In this document: one piece after another, positions 8,051 through 18,410 of the stretch | Layout of the letters: each line of letters begins with the position of its first letter | Position numbering within the stretch: the stretch's first letter is position 1 | Source: Luteimonas sp. YGD11-2 | GTDB lineage: Bacteria; Pseudomonadota; Gammaproteobacteria; Xanthomonadales; Xanthomonadaceae | NCBI RefSeq assembly: GCF_004118975.1 | Contig: NZ_CP035376.1 | Location: 2,976,001 to 3,040,000 of the forward strand | DNA: 64,000 nucleotides | Reading direction: 5' to 3' | Made by a program: the position numbers and the translations under genes | Notes under the pieces: generated by a model | What the model was told of the DNA's origin: nothing | Seen by the model: the letters and a program-made list of their open reading frames with translations, nothing else | The model's database searches: none

Positions 8051-8827
8051 CTATTCGTCGAACCGCAGGTGCCGCACCGACTTGCCATGGCGGCGGATCA
8101 GCCGCAGCGCCTCGATGCCGACCTGGATGTGGTTCTCCACGTACTCGGCGCTGACCTTGGCATCGCTGGCCTCGGTCTTCACCCCTTCCGGCACCATCGG
8201 CTGGTCGGACACCAGCAGCAACGCACCGCACGGGATGCGGTTGGCGAAGCCGGCGGCGAAGATGGTCGCGGTCTCCATGTCGATGGCCATGCAGCGCAGC
8301 CGGCGCAGGTAGGCCTTGAACTCCTCGTCGTGTTCCCACACCCGGCGGTTGGTGGTGAACACGGTGCCGGTCCAGTAGTCGTGGCCGAGATCGCGGATGG
8401 TGGTGGAGACCGCACGCTGCAGCGCGAACGCCGGCAGCGCCGGCACTTCCGGCGGCAGGTAGTCGTTGCTGGTGCCGTCGCCGCGGATCGCCGCGATCGG
8501 CAGGATCAGGTCGCCCAGCTGGTTCTTGCGCTTGAGGCCGCCGCACTTGCCCAGAAACAGCACCGCTTTGGGCGCGATCGCCGACAGCAGGTCCATCATC
8601 GTCGCCGCGTTGGGGCTGCCCATGCCGAAGTTGATCATGGTGATGCCGTCGGCGGTGGCGCTGGGCATCGGGCGGTCGGCGCCGACGATTTCCGCGCCGG
8701 TCAGGCGCGCGAAATGGGCCAGGTAGCCGCCGAAGTTGGTCAGCAGGATGTGCTCGCCGAAGCCGTCCAGTGGCACGCCGGTGTAGCGCGGCAGCCAGTT
8801 GTCGACGATCTGGGACTTGTCTTTCAT
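8051..8827 (-). CDS. amn: AMP nucleosidase, short form
   Basis: 258 residues. It cleaves AMP to adenine and ribose 5-phosphate. The fold is the PNP/UDP phosphorylase superfamily: GMGSPNAATMMDLL and FLGKCGG near the middle bind the base and phosphate, and AIDMETATIFA supplies the Met-Glu pair that holds the ribose. This short type lacks the large N-terminal regulatory domain of the Escherichia coli enzyme. The gene opens the minus-strand operon with the DUF411 and DUF924 genes. MTA/SAH-type nucleosidase activity cannot be excluded from motifs alone. Confidence 0.85.
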   Translation of the reverse strand: MKDKSQIVDNWLPRYTGVPLDGFGEHILLTNFGGYLAHFARLTGAEIVGADRPMPSATADGITMINFGMGSPNAATMMDLLSAIAPKAVLFLGKCGGLKRKNQLGDLILPIAAIRGDGTSNDYLPPEVPALPAFALQRAVSTTIRDLGHDYWTGTVFTTNRRVWEHDEEFKAYLRRLRCMAIDMETATIFAAGFANRIPCGALLLVSDQPMVPEGVKTEASDAKVSAEYVENHIQVGIEALRLIRRHGKSVRHLRFDE

Positions 8828-8996
8828 GCCATCTCCTTTTTGCGCCCCATTCTAGGTCGCGGCGCGCGACACCCGCGTCGCGCGGCCCGCCACCGCTGGA
8901 ACAGTGCGGGTCGTCGCACGTCCATGACCAACGTCAGGTTGGCAGCCCCCGCGGCAGCGGATAGCGTTGACGGTTCGACGTCCCGGGGAACCACCG

Positions 8997-10417
<1,421 letters not shown>

Positions 10418-10421
<4 letters not shown>

Positions 10422-11710
10422 GCCGCCGCGTTCCCGCCCTGCTCGCCGCGGCGCTGTCCGCGGCACTGGCATTGCCCGTCGCCGCGCAGGACCTGCTGAT
10501 CCGCAACGCCACCGTGCACACCGCCACCGCGCAGGGCACCCTGCACAACACCGACGTGCTGGTGCGCGCTGGCCGCATCGCCGGGGTCGGCAACGGCCTC
10601 GCCGCCGGCGGGGCGACCGTGATCGACGCCGCGGGCAGGCCGCTGACGCCGGCGCTGTTCGGCGGCATCAATGGCCTCGGCATCGAGGAGGTGTCGGGCG
10701 AGGAGACCACCAGCGACGGCCGCCTCGCACTGGGCGACGGCGCCAAGGACATGGTGGTGCGGCCCGAGTTCGACGTGACCCTGGCCTACAACCCGGATTC
10801 GATCCTGCGCCCGGTGGCCACCGCCGAGGGCATCGGCTTCACCCTGCTGGCCGCCGGCGCCACCTCGGGCGGCTCGATCCTCGCCGGCCAGGGCGCCGCC
10901 ATGCGCCTGGATGGCGGCATCGACCCGGCCGGCCCGCGGGTGCTGTTCCTGCAGCTGGGTGCGCGCGGCGCTGAACTCACCGGCAACTCGCGCGCCGCGC
11001 AGTGGATGCTGCTCGACCAGATCATCGACGAGGCACGCGGGCGCATCCCCGCCGGTTCGCATGTGTCGCTGCTGACGCCGGCGGGCCGCACCGCGCTCAC
11101 CCGCTACTTCGACGGCAACGGCCGCGTGCTGGTGGCGGTGGACCGCGCCGCCGACATCCGCCAGCTGCTGCGCTGGTCCAAGCGCCACAACCTGCGCATC
11201 GCCATCGCCGGCGGCAGCGAGGCCTGGCGCGTGGCCGGCGAACTGGCCGCCGCCAACGTGCCGGTGTTCGTCGATCCGCTCGACAACCTGCCGGCCGGCT
11301 TCGACCAGTTGCATGCCTCGCTGGAAAACGCCGCGCGCCTGCAGGCCGCCGGCGTGCAGGTGTCGTTCGCGCAGGCCAGCGATGCCGCCCACAACGCACG
11401 CAAGCTCCGCCAGCTGGCCGGCAACGCGGTGGCCAACGGCATGCCCTGGGACGCCGCGCTCGCGGGGCTGACCCGGGTGCCGGCGGAAACCCTGGGCGTG
11501 GAGGGCGTGGGCACGATCGCCGTGGGCCAGCGCGCGGACCTGGTGCTGTGGACGGGCGATCCGCTCGACGTCATCCACACCGCCGAGCAGACCTGGTTCG
11601 ACGGCCGCGCCATCCCGATGCGCTCGCGGCAGACGGAGCTGCGTGATCGCTACATGCAGCAGGAATCGCCGCGCGAGCAGGGCGGGCTGCCGCGCGCCTA
11701 CGGGCGCTGA
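10418..11710 (+). CDS. Amidohydrolase paralogue lacking metal ligands
   Basis: 430 residues with a signal peptide ending at VAAQ. The fold follows the first amidohydrolase (DLLIRNATVHTA at the start, DLVLWTGDPLD near the end). At the HxH position it reads FGGINGLG (81-88), so both histidines are replaced by Ile84 and Gly86, and no replacement HxH is seen nearby. It is probably catalytically dead or altered and may act as a partner of the intact enzyme encoded just upstream. The coding frame is uninterrupted, which argues against simple decay. Confidence 0.8.
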
Positions 11711-11732
11711 AGCGGCGGTCGGATGCGCCTGC

Positions 11733-11764
11733 CCCGCCCTCACCCGCTCCGGGGTGAGGGCGGG
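11733..11764. repeat. GC-rich palindrome of the GGGTGAGGG type
   Basis: Perfect 13-bp arms (CCCGCCCTCACCC and GGGTGAGGGCGGG) around a 6-base loop. A larger member of the same family lies at 40052-40111. It follows the amidohydrolase pair and may end transcription, but there is no T tract. Confidence 0.8.
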
Positions 11765-11880
11765 TGACGGCTGGCACGCGGGCACCCCCGGGCCAGTCGG
11801 CGCATGAGCCCGTCGCCCCGGGGCAAGGAGCTCCGCCCGCCGGGCGGATACCTCGCCCACCGCGCCCAGTGGCCGGCCCC

Positions 11881-12130
11881 CCGGGCTCAACGCTCGGCAC
11901 GCCGGGGTCAATGCTCGGCACGCCGCGTTCCGGGCTCAATGCTCGGCCTGCCGGGTTCCGGGCTCCGCCTGCCGGGCTCAATGCTCGGCCCGCCGCGTTC
12001 CGGGCCCCGCGCACCGGGCCCGGAATTCGGCGCGCCGGGCTGCAGGCTTGGCGCGCCGGGCAGAAAGCCCGGCCGGCGGAGCTCCGGGACCGGGACCCGG
12101 AGCTTCGAACCCCGGCCGCGGAGTTCCGAA
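11881..12130. repeat. Heptamer-based GC-rich tandem array
   Basis: The sequence reads in 7-base units such as CCGGGCT, CAATGCT, CGGCACG and CCGCGTT. A 19-base motif beginning TCAATGCTCGGC recurs at 11886, 11907, 11935 and 11977, with spacings of 21, 28 and 42, all multiples of 7. Both strands stay open over long stretches because the units lack stops. I see no gene here. Confidence 0.75.
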
Positions 12131-12139
12131 CCCGGCCGG

Positions 12140-12156
12140 TGGACAACATTTGTCCA
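12140..12156. promoter_or_regulatory. Perfect 17-bp palindrome, operator-like
   Basis: TGGACAA, three bases, TTGTCCA. It is an AT-containing island inside the GC-rich heptamer array. A related site lies 85 bases downstream. No adjacent start codon identifies a regulated gene. Confidence 0.4.
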
Positions 12157-12224
12157 ACGATCGGGTTTTTCGCCCGAGTCGCGGGGCTCCGGGGCCGGCG
12201 TGCCGGGTTCCCGGACGTGGCGGT

Positions 12225-12241
12225 TGGACGGAATTTGTCCA
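12225..12241. promoter_or_regulatory. Second 17-bp palindrome related to the site at 12140
   Basis: TGGACGGAATTTGTCCA keeps the outer TGGAC and GTCCA arms and the TTGTCCA half-site of the first palindrome. The length is the same and the left half is diverged. Confidence 0.35.
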
Positions 12242-12584
12242 TCGCCGGAGCTCCGGGCCCGGCCTGCCGTGATTTCCGGTGCTTCCCTCAACTCCAGGAC
12301 GGTGTCGTAGGGCCGAGGTAACCGTGCGCGCGTGGCCCGGTTGGGCGCGGCGCCGGCCATCGTGCGCACGGGGGCGTCGTCTTCGCTCTTCTCCACGCGG
12401 CGGTGGTAGCGCAAGGCCTGAGTGCCGTGTGCTCGGTGCCGGGTGCCGGTTCGGTTCTTCGATTGGCGTCGCGTTGTCCGTCGCGCGCACCGGGGGGTGT
12501 CCTCGCTCGTCTCCACGCGGCGGCTTTGGCGCGACGCCGGAGTGCCGGGTGCCGGTGAGGGGCTTCGTTCGGCGTCGCGCTGCC
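12242..12584. repeat. Tail of composite copy 2 with internal duplication
   Basis: No gene is seen. CTCCACGCGG recurs at 12391 and 12511 within two imperfect units of about 110-120 bases, each ending near a partial hairpin-B arm (GCACCGGGGGGTGT). Read on the opposite strand, this matches the sequence that follows hairpin B in copy 3 (59216 to about 59370), so the composite element extends beyond hairpin B. Confidence 0.65.
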
Positions 12585-12697
12585 CGTCGCGCGCACCGGG
12601 GGGTGTGCTCCCCCGGCCGGAGTCCGCGTCCAGCTACCACGGCCGGCCGCCGGCCATCCATGGCCGGCTGGGAGCACACCCCCCGGTGCACGCGACG
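12585..12697 (-). repeat. Long hairpin B, copy 2
   Basis: Arms 12585-12612 and 12670-12697 are complementary with one mismatch and contain CACCGGGGGGTGTGCTCCC and its complement. The core is the same as in copies 1 and 3, in the opposite orientation. Confidence 0.88.
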
Positions 12698-12940
12698 CGC
12701 CCGGGCATCCGCCGGCTCCGGCACGGAAATCAACAGCGGTTGTGCCGGCGTTGCCTGCTGACATACCCGCGTCGTGCGTTCGGCAGTTCCGGCATGAGGT
12801 CGGCAGGCGCGATACGGCCTCAACGCCGCCAGCGGCGCCATGGCGGCAGCGACGGTAAAGGCGGCAGGCCGGAAGCCCCCGGCACGTCGGTCTGACGCGC
12901 TTCGCCGTTGATCTCTTCCGGAAACGCGACGACGTTTCGG

Positions 12941-13056
12941 GGCACGCCGCGGACGCAGGGGGATGTCCAGAGCCGGCCATGGATGGCCGGCGGCCGGATG
13001 TGGGAGCAGGACGCGGAGATATCCGGCTGGGCATCCCCCTGTGGCCGCGGCGGGCC
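12941..13056 (-). repeat. Long hairpin A, copy 2
   Basis: The 30-base arms 12941-12970 and 13027-13056 pair with a few differences. The core contains CATGGATGGCCGGCGGCCGG on the plus strand here. Confidence 0.88.
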
Positions 13057-13107
13057 ACCCGCGCCCCACCCGGCCCGTGCTCCGGCTCGGGCTCTGGCTT
13101 GGCTCGG

Positions 13108-13167
13108 CTTCCCAGCTTCCCAGCTTCCCAGCTTCCCGGCTCCGTGCTCCGTGCTCCGGGCTTCCGG
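13108..13167. repeat. Octamer/heptamer tandem repeat
   Basis: Three CTTCCCAG units and one CTTCCCGG (8-mers) pass into 7-mers CTCCGTG, CTCCGTG, CTCCGGG and CTTCCGG. It sits on the A side of composite copy 2, as a similar run does for copy 3. Confidence 0.85.
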
Positions 13168-13286
13168 CTCTAGGGCTTCCCGCGCAAAGCTCCGCGCCCC
13201 GAAGGCCGCGGCGTGCCGCCCGAAATCACACGCCGGCGCCTCTCGAAGGGGAGAATCACCCCCCAGCGCTCACCGCAGGCAACCCC

Positions 13287-13715
13287 ATGTTCGGCTTCCT
13301 GAAACGCAGAAAGATCCGCAGGTTCGACCTCGCCGCCATCGGCGACAACTGGCTGGTGCGGCCGCTCGTGCACGACGGTATCGCCGGCACCCTGCACGTC
13401 CGCCAATTGCCGGCCGGCGTGCGTCGCGCCGACTTCCCGGTGGTCGCGCTGGCCTGGGTCGAGCGCGCGGAGATCGCCGGTGAGCCTTCCGCGCTGCTGG
13501 AAACGGTGAAGACCGCGCTGGAGAAGGACCGCGCCTGCCTGACGGTGCTGGTCCACGAAACCCCGGACCGGGTGCTGTGGTACGCGTACGCGGCGCAATC
13601 CTCCACGCTCGACGCCACGCTTGCGGCGCTCGACAACAAGGCCATCCGCTGGGGCGTCAACGACGACCCCGAATGGGTGGAGTACGACCATGCCAAGGGG
13701 CTCGTCGGCGCGTGA
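13287..13715 (+). CDS. DUF695 family protein
   Basis: 142 residues, soluble, without signal peptide or cysteine-rich motif. The second half has the DUF695 pattern: RVLWYAYAAQ (about 95-104) and NDDPEWVEYDHAK close to the C terminus. The start at 13287 gives MFGFLKRRKIRRFD, a basic leader typical of small cytoplasmic proteins. Function of the family is not established. The gene stands alone between the second repeat region and the outer-membrane protein gene. Confidence 0.75.
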   Translation: MFGFLKRRKIRRFDLAAIGDNWLVRPLVHDGIAGTLHVRQLPAGVRRADFPVVALAWVERAEIAGEPSALLETVKTALEKDRACLTVLVHETPDRVLWYAYAAQSSTLDATLAALDNKAIRWGVNDDPEWVEYDHAKGLVGA

Positions 13716-13807
13716 TCGCTGCGGAGCGCGGCGCCCGCGCGTGACCGATCGGGCGCGGCAACTCGAATCGCCTGCGCGCACCCCGCGTCGGCCGGCCGCC
13801 GTCGCCG

Positions 13808-13826
13808 ATGTACACGTTTTGTACAT
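13808..13826. promoter_or_regulatory. Palindromic operator candidate upstream of the barrel gene
   Basis: ATGTACA, five bases, TGTACAT forms a perfect inverted repeat ending 92 bases before the start codon at 13919. It is AT-rich against a GC-rich background, as expected for a dimeric repressor site in a promoter. The regulator is not identified. Confidence 0.45.
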
Positions 13827-13918
13827 GCCGCGCGTGGATCGGCGGATAACCGCTCCAGCCCTAGCGTCGGCGCGTCGCCACCGTGGCGTCGCCGCAACCG
13901 TCGCTTCCCGGAGCCCCC

Positions 13919-14704
13919 ATGCGCACCTCCCTGCTGCTTGTCCCGTTCGCTGCACTGCTTGCCACGTCCGCCCACGCCGCCGGCCCCGAGGCCGGTCGTT
14001 TCTCGCTGTCACTGACCGGTGGCGTGGATGTCCCGGTCGGCGGTGATGTCCACGATGGCGCCGTCGCGCCGGTGCCCGACCTCGGCCCGCTCAATCCCGC
14101 GCTCGCCGGGGTGGCGGCGGAACTGCGCATCGGCGCCCGCGACCATGAGCGCATCTACGGCCAGGCCACCACGATCGGCCTCGAACTGGGCTATGGCCTG
14201 AGCGACAGCGCCGAGGTGTTCGGGTCCATTCGCAAGACGATGACCGAGGAGGGCTACGTGCAGGTGGGCGGCGCGTTCGTCCCGGCGCTGGACACGGAGC
14301 TGCCGGTGTACGGCACGTTCGGCGACTACGAGGCGCTCGCGGCGGAGGTCGGCTACCGCCACTACTTCGGCACCGTCGGCTTCGCGCGGCCGTTCGTGGG
14401 TGCGCGCATCGGTGCGACCCGCACCAACGGCATCCGCGCCACCTTCGACATCCCCGACGCCGGCATCACCATCGCCGGTGCGCCGTTCTACGAGACGGGC
14501 TGGTCGGCGACCGGCGGACTCGACCTCGGCGTGGTCATGCCGGTCTCCGACACCTTCAGCGTGACCCTGGCCAGCGGCGTGCGCTATGTCGGCGACCTCA
14601 AGGACGACGACAGCGCCATCGGCGGCCTCGGCCTCGCCAGCATCAACGACACCGGCAGCCGCGTCTCGGTACCGGTCACGCTGTCGGCGCGCTGGGACTT
14701 CTGA
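13919..14704 (+). CDS. Outer-membrane beta-barrel protein
   Basis: 261 residues with a signal peptide (MRTSLLLVPFAALLATSAHA). The mature part alternates short amphipathic strands (RFSLSLTGGVDV, TIGLELGYGL, VSVPVTLSARWDF) and ends in Phe, the BAM recognition signal for outer-membrane barrels. The size suggests 8-10 strands; no ligand-binding motif is evident. The gene is just upstream of copL in the same direction but separated from it by about 100 bases. A palindrome at 13808-13826 may control it. Function unknown. Confidence 0.7.
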   Translation: MRTSLLLVPFAALLATSAHAAGPEAGRFSLSLTGGVDVPVGGDVHDGAVAPVPDLGPLNPALAGVAAELRIGARDHERIYGQATTIGLELGYGLSDSAEVFGSIRKTMTEEGYVQVGGAFVPALDTELPVYGTFGDYEALAAEVGYRHYFGTVGFARPFVGARIGATRTNGIRATFDIPDAGITIAGAPFYETGWSATGGLDLGVVMPVSDTFSVTLASGVRYVGDLKDDDSAIGGLGLASINDTGSRVSVPVTLSARWDF

Positions 14705-14803
14705 TCTGCGTGACCCCAGGCCCATGGCGGTGAAGCCGTCGCGGGCGGGCCGGCGGCGGACAGCTGCGGTATCCTGCCGCCGCCGTCGGCCCTCCGTGTA
14801 TCC

Positions 14804-15181
14804 ATGCCCTGCTGTTCCGCCTGCTGCTGTACGCTGCTGCTCAACGGCATCGGCTCGGCCATGGCATCGGTCCATGTGCAGCTGGAGGCCCTTGCCAGCG
14901 ACGTGGTGACTGCACCGGCCGCCGAGGGTCATGACTGCGGGCATCCGGTTGCCGCCCTTGCGGACACCCCACACGCAGCGCCCGAGCCGGAGCGCGCACC
15001 CGGCGTCACCGACTGCATGAAACTGTGCATGGACCTGAGCCTGCAGCCGGTGCAGGTGCTTTCCGCATTGCCAGCGCTGCCGCCGGCGACCCGGACCGTG
15101 GCCGCGCCGGTGAAACGCGTCGCCCCAGGGCTCGCATCCACGCCGCGCCTGCCACCGCTGCGACCGCCCATCGGGGCATGA
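14804..15181 (+). CDS. copL: CopL-like regulatory/metal-binding protein
   Basis: 125 residues just ahead of copA. The N terminus is hydrophobic and unusually cysteine-rich (MPCCSACCCTLLLNGIGSAM). The LLLNGIGSAMA stretch and the position before copA match CopL of Xanthomonas copLAB operons, where this reading frame is needed for copper-induced expression of copAB. Later features are HDCGHP and DCMKLCMD, further Cys/His pairs that could bind copper, and a Pro-rich tail. Identification rests mainly on context and the N-terminal match. Confidence 0.7.
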   Translation: MPCCSACCCTLLLNGIGSAMASVHVQLEALASDVVTAPAAEGHDCGHPVAALADTPHAAPEPERAPGVTDCMKLCMDLSLQPVQVLSALPALPPATRTVAAPVKRVAPGLASTPRLPPLRPPIGA

Positions 15182-15278
15182 CATCACGGTCGCCTGCGAC
15201 CGCACCGCGCGCCCTGTGCAGCCGCACCGTGGCGTGACCCGATGTCATCACGGCACGCCCGCGTGCCCGGAGCCTTCG

Positions 15279-17189
15279 ATGCACCACCATTCTTCCGGCC
15301 TGCCGTCATGGCAGGCGCCGCTGTCGCGCCGTCGCTTCGTGCAGGGCCTGGCGCTGGGCGGTCTTGGGCTCGGCACCGCCGGCCTGCGTCTGCCCGCGCA
15401 CGCGTCCGCCGACGCACGCACCGGGCCGCAAGTGCTTGCCGGCAACAGTTTCGACCTGTCGATCGGCAGCACGCCCGTCAACTTCACCGGCCGCACGCGA
15501 CCGGCCATCACCGTCAACGGCAGCCTGCCGGCGCCGATCCTGCGCTGGCGCCAGGGCGACACCGTGACGCTGCGGGTGGCCAACCGGCTACGGGACGCGA
15601 TGACCTCGATCCACTGGCACGGGATCATCCTGCCGGCCAACATGGACGGCGTGCCCGGCCTGAGCTTCGACGGCATCGCGCCCGGCGAGAGCTGGCTCTA
15701 CCGCTTCACGCTCGGCCAGTCCGGCAGCTACTGGTACCACAGCCATTCGCTGTTCCAGGAACAGGCCGGCCTGTACGGCGCGATCATCGTCGACCCGGCC
15801 GAGCCGCTGCCCTACCGCTGGGACCGCGAGCACGTGGTGCTGCTGTCGGACTGGACCGATCTCGATCCCGGCCGGCTGTTCCGCCGCCTGAAGATCGACT
15901 CCGCCTACGACAACCGCCACCAGCCCACCGTCGGCGAGCTCGTCCGCGACGTGCGCACCCATGGCTGGGCCGCCGCGCTCGCCGACCGCCGTGACTGGGC
16001 GCGCATGCGGATGACGCCGACCGACCTCTCCGACGTCGACGCCAACACCTACACCTACCTGATGAACGGCGCGACGCCGGCATCGAACTGGACCGGGCTG
16101 TTCCGCAGCGGCGAGAAGGTGCTGCTGCGCTTCATCAATGCCGGCGCGATGACCTATTTCGACGTGCGCATTCCGGGGCTGAAGATGACCGTGGTGGCGG
16201 CCGACGGCCTGCCGGTGCATCCGGTGACGGTGGACGAGTTCCGCATCGCCGCCGCGGAGACCTTCGACGTCATCGTCGAACCGTCCGGCCAGGATGCCTA
16301 CACGATCTTCGCCCAGGACATGGGCCGCACCGGCTTCGCCCGCGGCACGCTCGCCGTGCGGCCCGGCCTGGAAGCGCCGCTGCCGCCGATCGACCCGCGC
16401 CCCCGGCTGACGATGGCCGACATGGGCCATGGCGACCACGCCATGCACGGGGCGGCGCCGGCCAACGCCGCACACGGCACGCATGCCGGGCACGGCGATG
16501 CCCACGCAGGCCCGGCGGCACACGGCGCGCCTCCTGCGCAGACAGGACATGGCAGTGGTCATGCGCCTGTCGCCGGGCACGCTGCGCATGCCGGGCACGA
16601 GCCAGAGGCCTCCGCCCACCCCGGCCGCGACGCCCATGCGCACGCCGGACACGGCGGCATGCAGGCGCATCCTGCCAGCGAGGCAGGCAACCCGCTGGTC
16701 GACATGCAGACGATGTCGCCGACGCCACGCCTCGACGACCCCGGCATCGGCCTGCGCGACAACGGCCGTCGCGTGCTGGCCTATGCGGACCTCGCCAGCA
16801 TTGCCGGCGACGAGGACGGCCGCGACCCCGGGCGCGAGGTGGAGCTGCACCTCACCGGCCACATGGAGAAGTTCTCCTGGTCATTCGACGGCATCCCGTT
16901 CGCGGGCGCCGAGCCGCTGCGGCTCAACTACGGCGAGCGGGTGCGCATCGTGCTGGTCAACGACACGATGATGACCCACCCCATCCCCATGCACGGCGTG
17001 TGGAGTGATCTCGAGGACGCCGACGGCGACTTCATGGTGCGCAAGCACACCGTGGACATGCCGCCCGGCACGCGCCGCGCTTTCCGCGTACGTGCCGACG
17101 CACTCGGCCGATGGGCGTTCCACTGCCATCTGCTCTATCACATGGAGGCCGGGATGATGCGCGAGGTCCGCATCGAGGAGACCGCATGA
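15279..17189 (+). CDS. copA: CopA multicopper oxidase, copper resistance
   Basis: 636 residues. A twin-arginine signal (SRRRFVQGLALGGLG, Arg17-19) sends the folded enzyme to the periplasm. Copper ligands are complete: HWHG (His112, His114), WYHSH (His154, His156), HPIPMHG near 565, and HCHLLYHMEAGMM with His615, Cys616, His617, His621 and Met626. A His/Met/Gly-rich insert at about 380-468 (many GHAAHAGH-like units) should sequester extra copper. It oxidises Cu(I) and protects the periplasm. The stop overlaps the copB start (ATGA). Confidence 0.93.
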   Translation: MHHHSSGLPSWQAPLSRRRFVQGLALGGLGLGTAGLRLPAHASADARTGPQVLAGNSFDLSIGSTPVNFTGRTRPAITVNGSLPAPILRWRQGDTVTLRVANRLRDAMTSIHWHGIILPANMDGVPGLSFDGIAPGESWLYRFTLGQSGSYWYHSHSLFQEQAGLYGAIIVDPAEPLPYRWDREHVVLLSDWTDLDPGRLFRRLKIDSAYDNRHQPTVGELVRDVRTHGWAAALADRRDWARMRMTPTDLSDVDANTYTYLMNGATPASNWTGLFRSGEKVLLRFINAGAMTYFDVRIPGLKMTVVAADGLPVHPVTVDEFRIAAAETFDVIVEPSGQDAYTIFAQDMGRTGFARGTLAVRPGLEAPLPPIDPRPRLTMADMGHGDHAMHGAAPANAAHGTHAGHGDAHAGPAAHGAPPAQTGHGSGHAPVAGHAAHAGHEPEASAHPGRDAHAHAGHGGMQAHPASEAGNPLVDMQTMSPTPRLDDPGIGLRDNGRRVLAYADLASIAGDEDGRDPGREVELHLTGHMEKFSWSFDGIPFAGAEPLRLNYGERVRIVLVNDTMMTHPIPMHGVWSDLEDADGDFMVRKHTVDMPPGTRRAFRVRADALGRWAFHCHLLYHMEAGMMREVRIEETA

Positions 17190-18139
17190 GCAGGCGCCAC
17201 GCAATCGCGATCGCCGCGCTGGCCGCCATCAGCTGCGGCGCGACGGCGCACGCACAGCACGGCGACCATGCACAGCAGCACGGGCAGGACCACGGGCACC
17301 GGAATGACGGCGGCAGCACCGGGACAGGCCATGGCCAGCACCAGGCGGCCCACGACGCGCACCACCAGGGCCCCTCGTGCACTCCGGAACACGCGGCGAT
17401 GGGCCACTGCACGCTGTCCACCCGTGCGCCACGCACGCCCGTGCCGGAGCCGACCGATGCCGATCGCGCGGCCGCGTTTCCCGTCCTTGCTCACCATTCG
17501 ATGGAGCACCCGTCGCCGGTGACGTGGCAGCTCGAGATCGATCGCCTGTAGGCCCGGGATGCCGATCCGGGCACCGGCCAGCTGTGGGAGGCCGAGGCGT
17601 CGGTCGGCGGTGATGTGCACGGCCTGTTGCTGAAGAGCGAGGGCAGCCGCAGCGGCGGGCGGACCGACAGCGCCGAGCTCGAACTGCTGTATGGCCGCGC
17701 CGTGACGCCATGGTGGGATGTGCTGGCCGGGGTGTGCCACGAGACCCGGCCCGGGTCGCGCAGCTGGGCGGCGCTCGGCGTCGAAGGCACCGCACCGGGG
17801 ATGATCGACGTCACCGCGATGGCCTACGTCGGCAGCGGCGGCCAGCTGCAACTCAAGCTGGAGGCGGGGTACGACCTGCGCTTCAGCGACCGGCTGATCC
17901 TGCAGCCGCTGCTGGAGGCCACCGCCTCGCTCGAGGACGAGCCCGACCACGGCACCGGCAGCGGCCTCAACGGCATCGAGGCCGGGTTGCGCCTGCGCTA
18001 CGAGATCACTCCACGGTTCGCGCCCTATGTCGGCATCGCGCATGAGCGCCTGTTCGGCGGCACCGCGGACCTTGCGCGCACGGCCGGGGAGCCGGCCCGC
18101 GACACCCACGTGGTCGCGGGCGTGCGCGGATGGTGGTGA
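17186..18139 (+). pseudogene. copB: CopB outer-membrane copper resistance protein, interrupted by an in-frame stop
   Basis: The frame runs 317 codons with one TAG at codon 122 (17549-17551). Before it are a signal peptide (ending ATAHA) and a His-rich region; after it, in the same frame, is an intact CopB barrel to the final GVRGWW. At the break the sequence reads EIDRL, stop, ARDADPGTG, where relatives continue with an acidic residue, so a single GAG-to-TAG change explains it. No frameshift is present. It may be a recent null allele, a suppressed amber codon or a sequencing error. The start overlaps copA by 4 bases. Confidence 0.8.
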
Positions 18140-18410
18140 GGGCATCACGTGCTGTGGCGGGGGTCCTGGAGTGGGCGCATCCCCGACGGCCGACAACGCC
18201 CCGCGAAGCCCGCCACCTCCGCCCCACCGTGGTGGCGCCGCCCGGGCGCCGGCTCGAAGCTGCGTGGCGAGGGGGCGGCGTCAGCCGGATCCGCCGGCAC
18301 GGACATGCCGCAAGGCTGGCTGCGCCTGTCGCCAAGCAGCCGGCCGCTGACTACGATTGCAGCGCAGTCGTGCGCACTCCCGCGCCCGCTGACACGGGAA
18401 CGCGCAGCGC

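Larger units (their letters stand above)
12585..13056 (-). mobile_element. Composite A-B hairpin element, copy 2 (putative non-autonomous element)
   Basis: Same structure as copy 3 on the opposite strand: hairpin B, 243 bp of middle sequence, hairpin A, then a tandem run of 8- and 7-mers. The middle is closely similar to that of copy 3, sharing GGAAGAGATCAACGGCGAAG and CGCTGTTGATTTCCGTGCCG on the minus strand. No transposase frame is present. Confidence 0.6.

Noticed and set aside
11881..12130. CRISPR-like repeated units
   Set aside because: Repeat spacings are multiples of 7 with no unique spacers of constant length, and no cas genes are near.
12140..12156. Phage or integron attachment site
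   Set aside because: No integrase, tRNA end or matching direct repeat is nearby; the simple palindrome fits an operator better.
11978..13069. Minus-strand open frame of 363 codons through the second repeat region
   Set aside because: It crosses a heptamer array and two hairpins; similar peptides appear in the other composite copies only because the DNA repeats.
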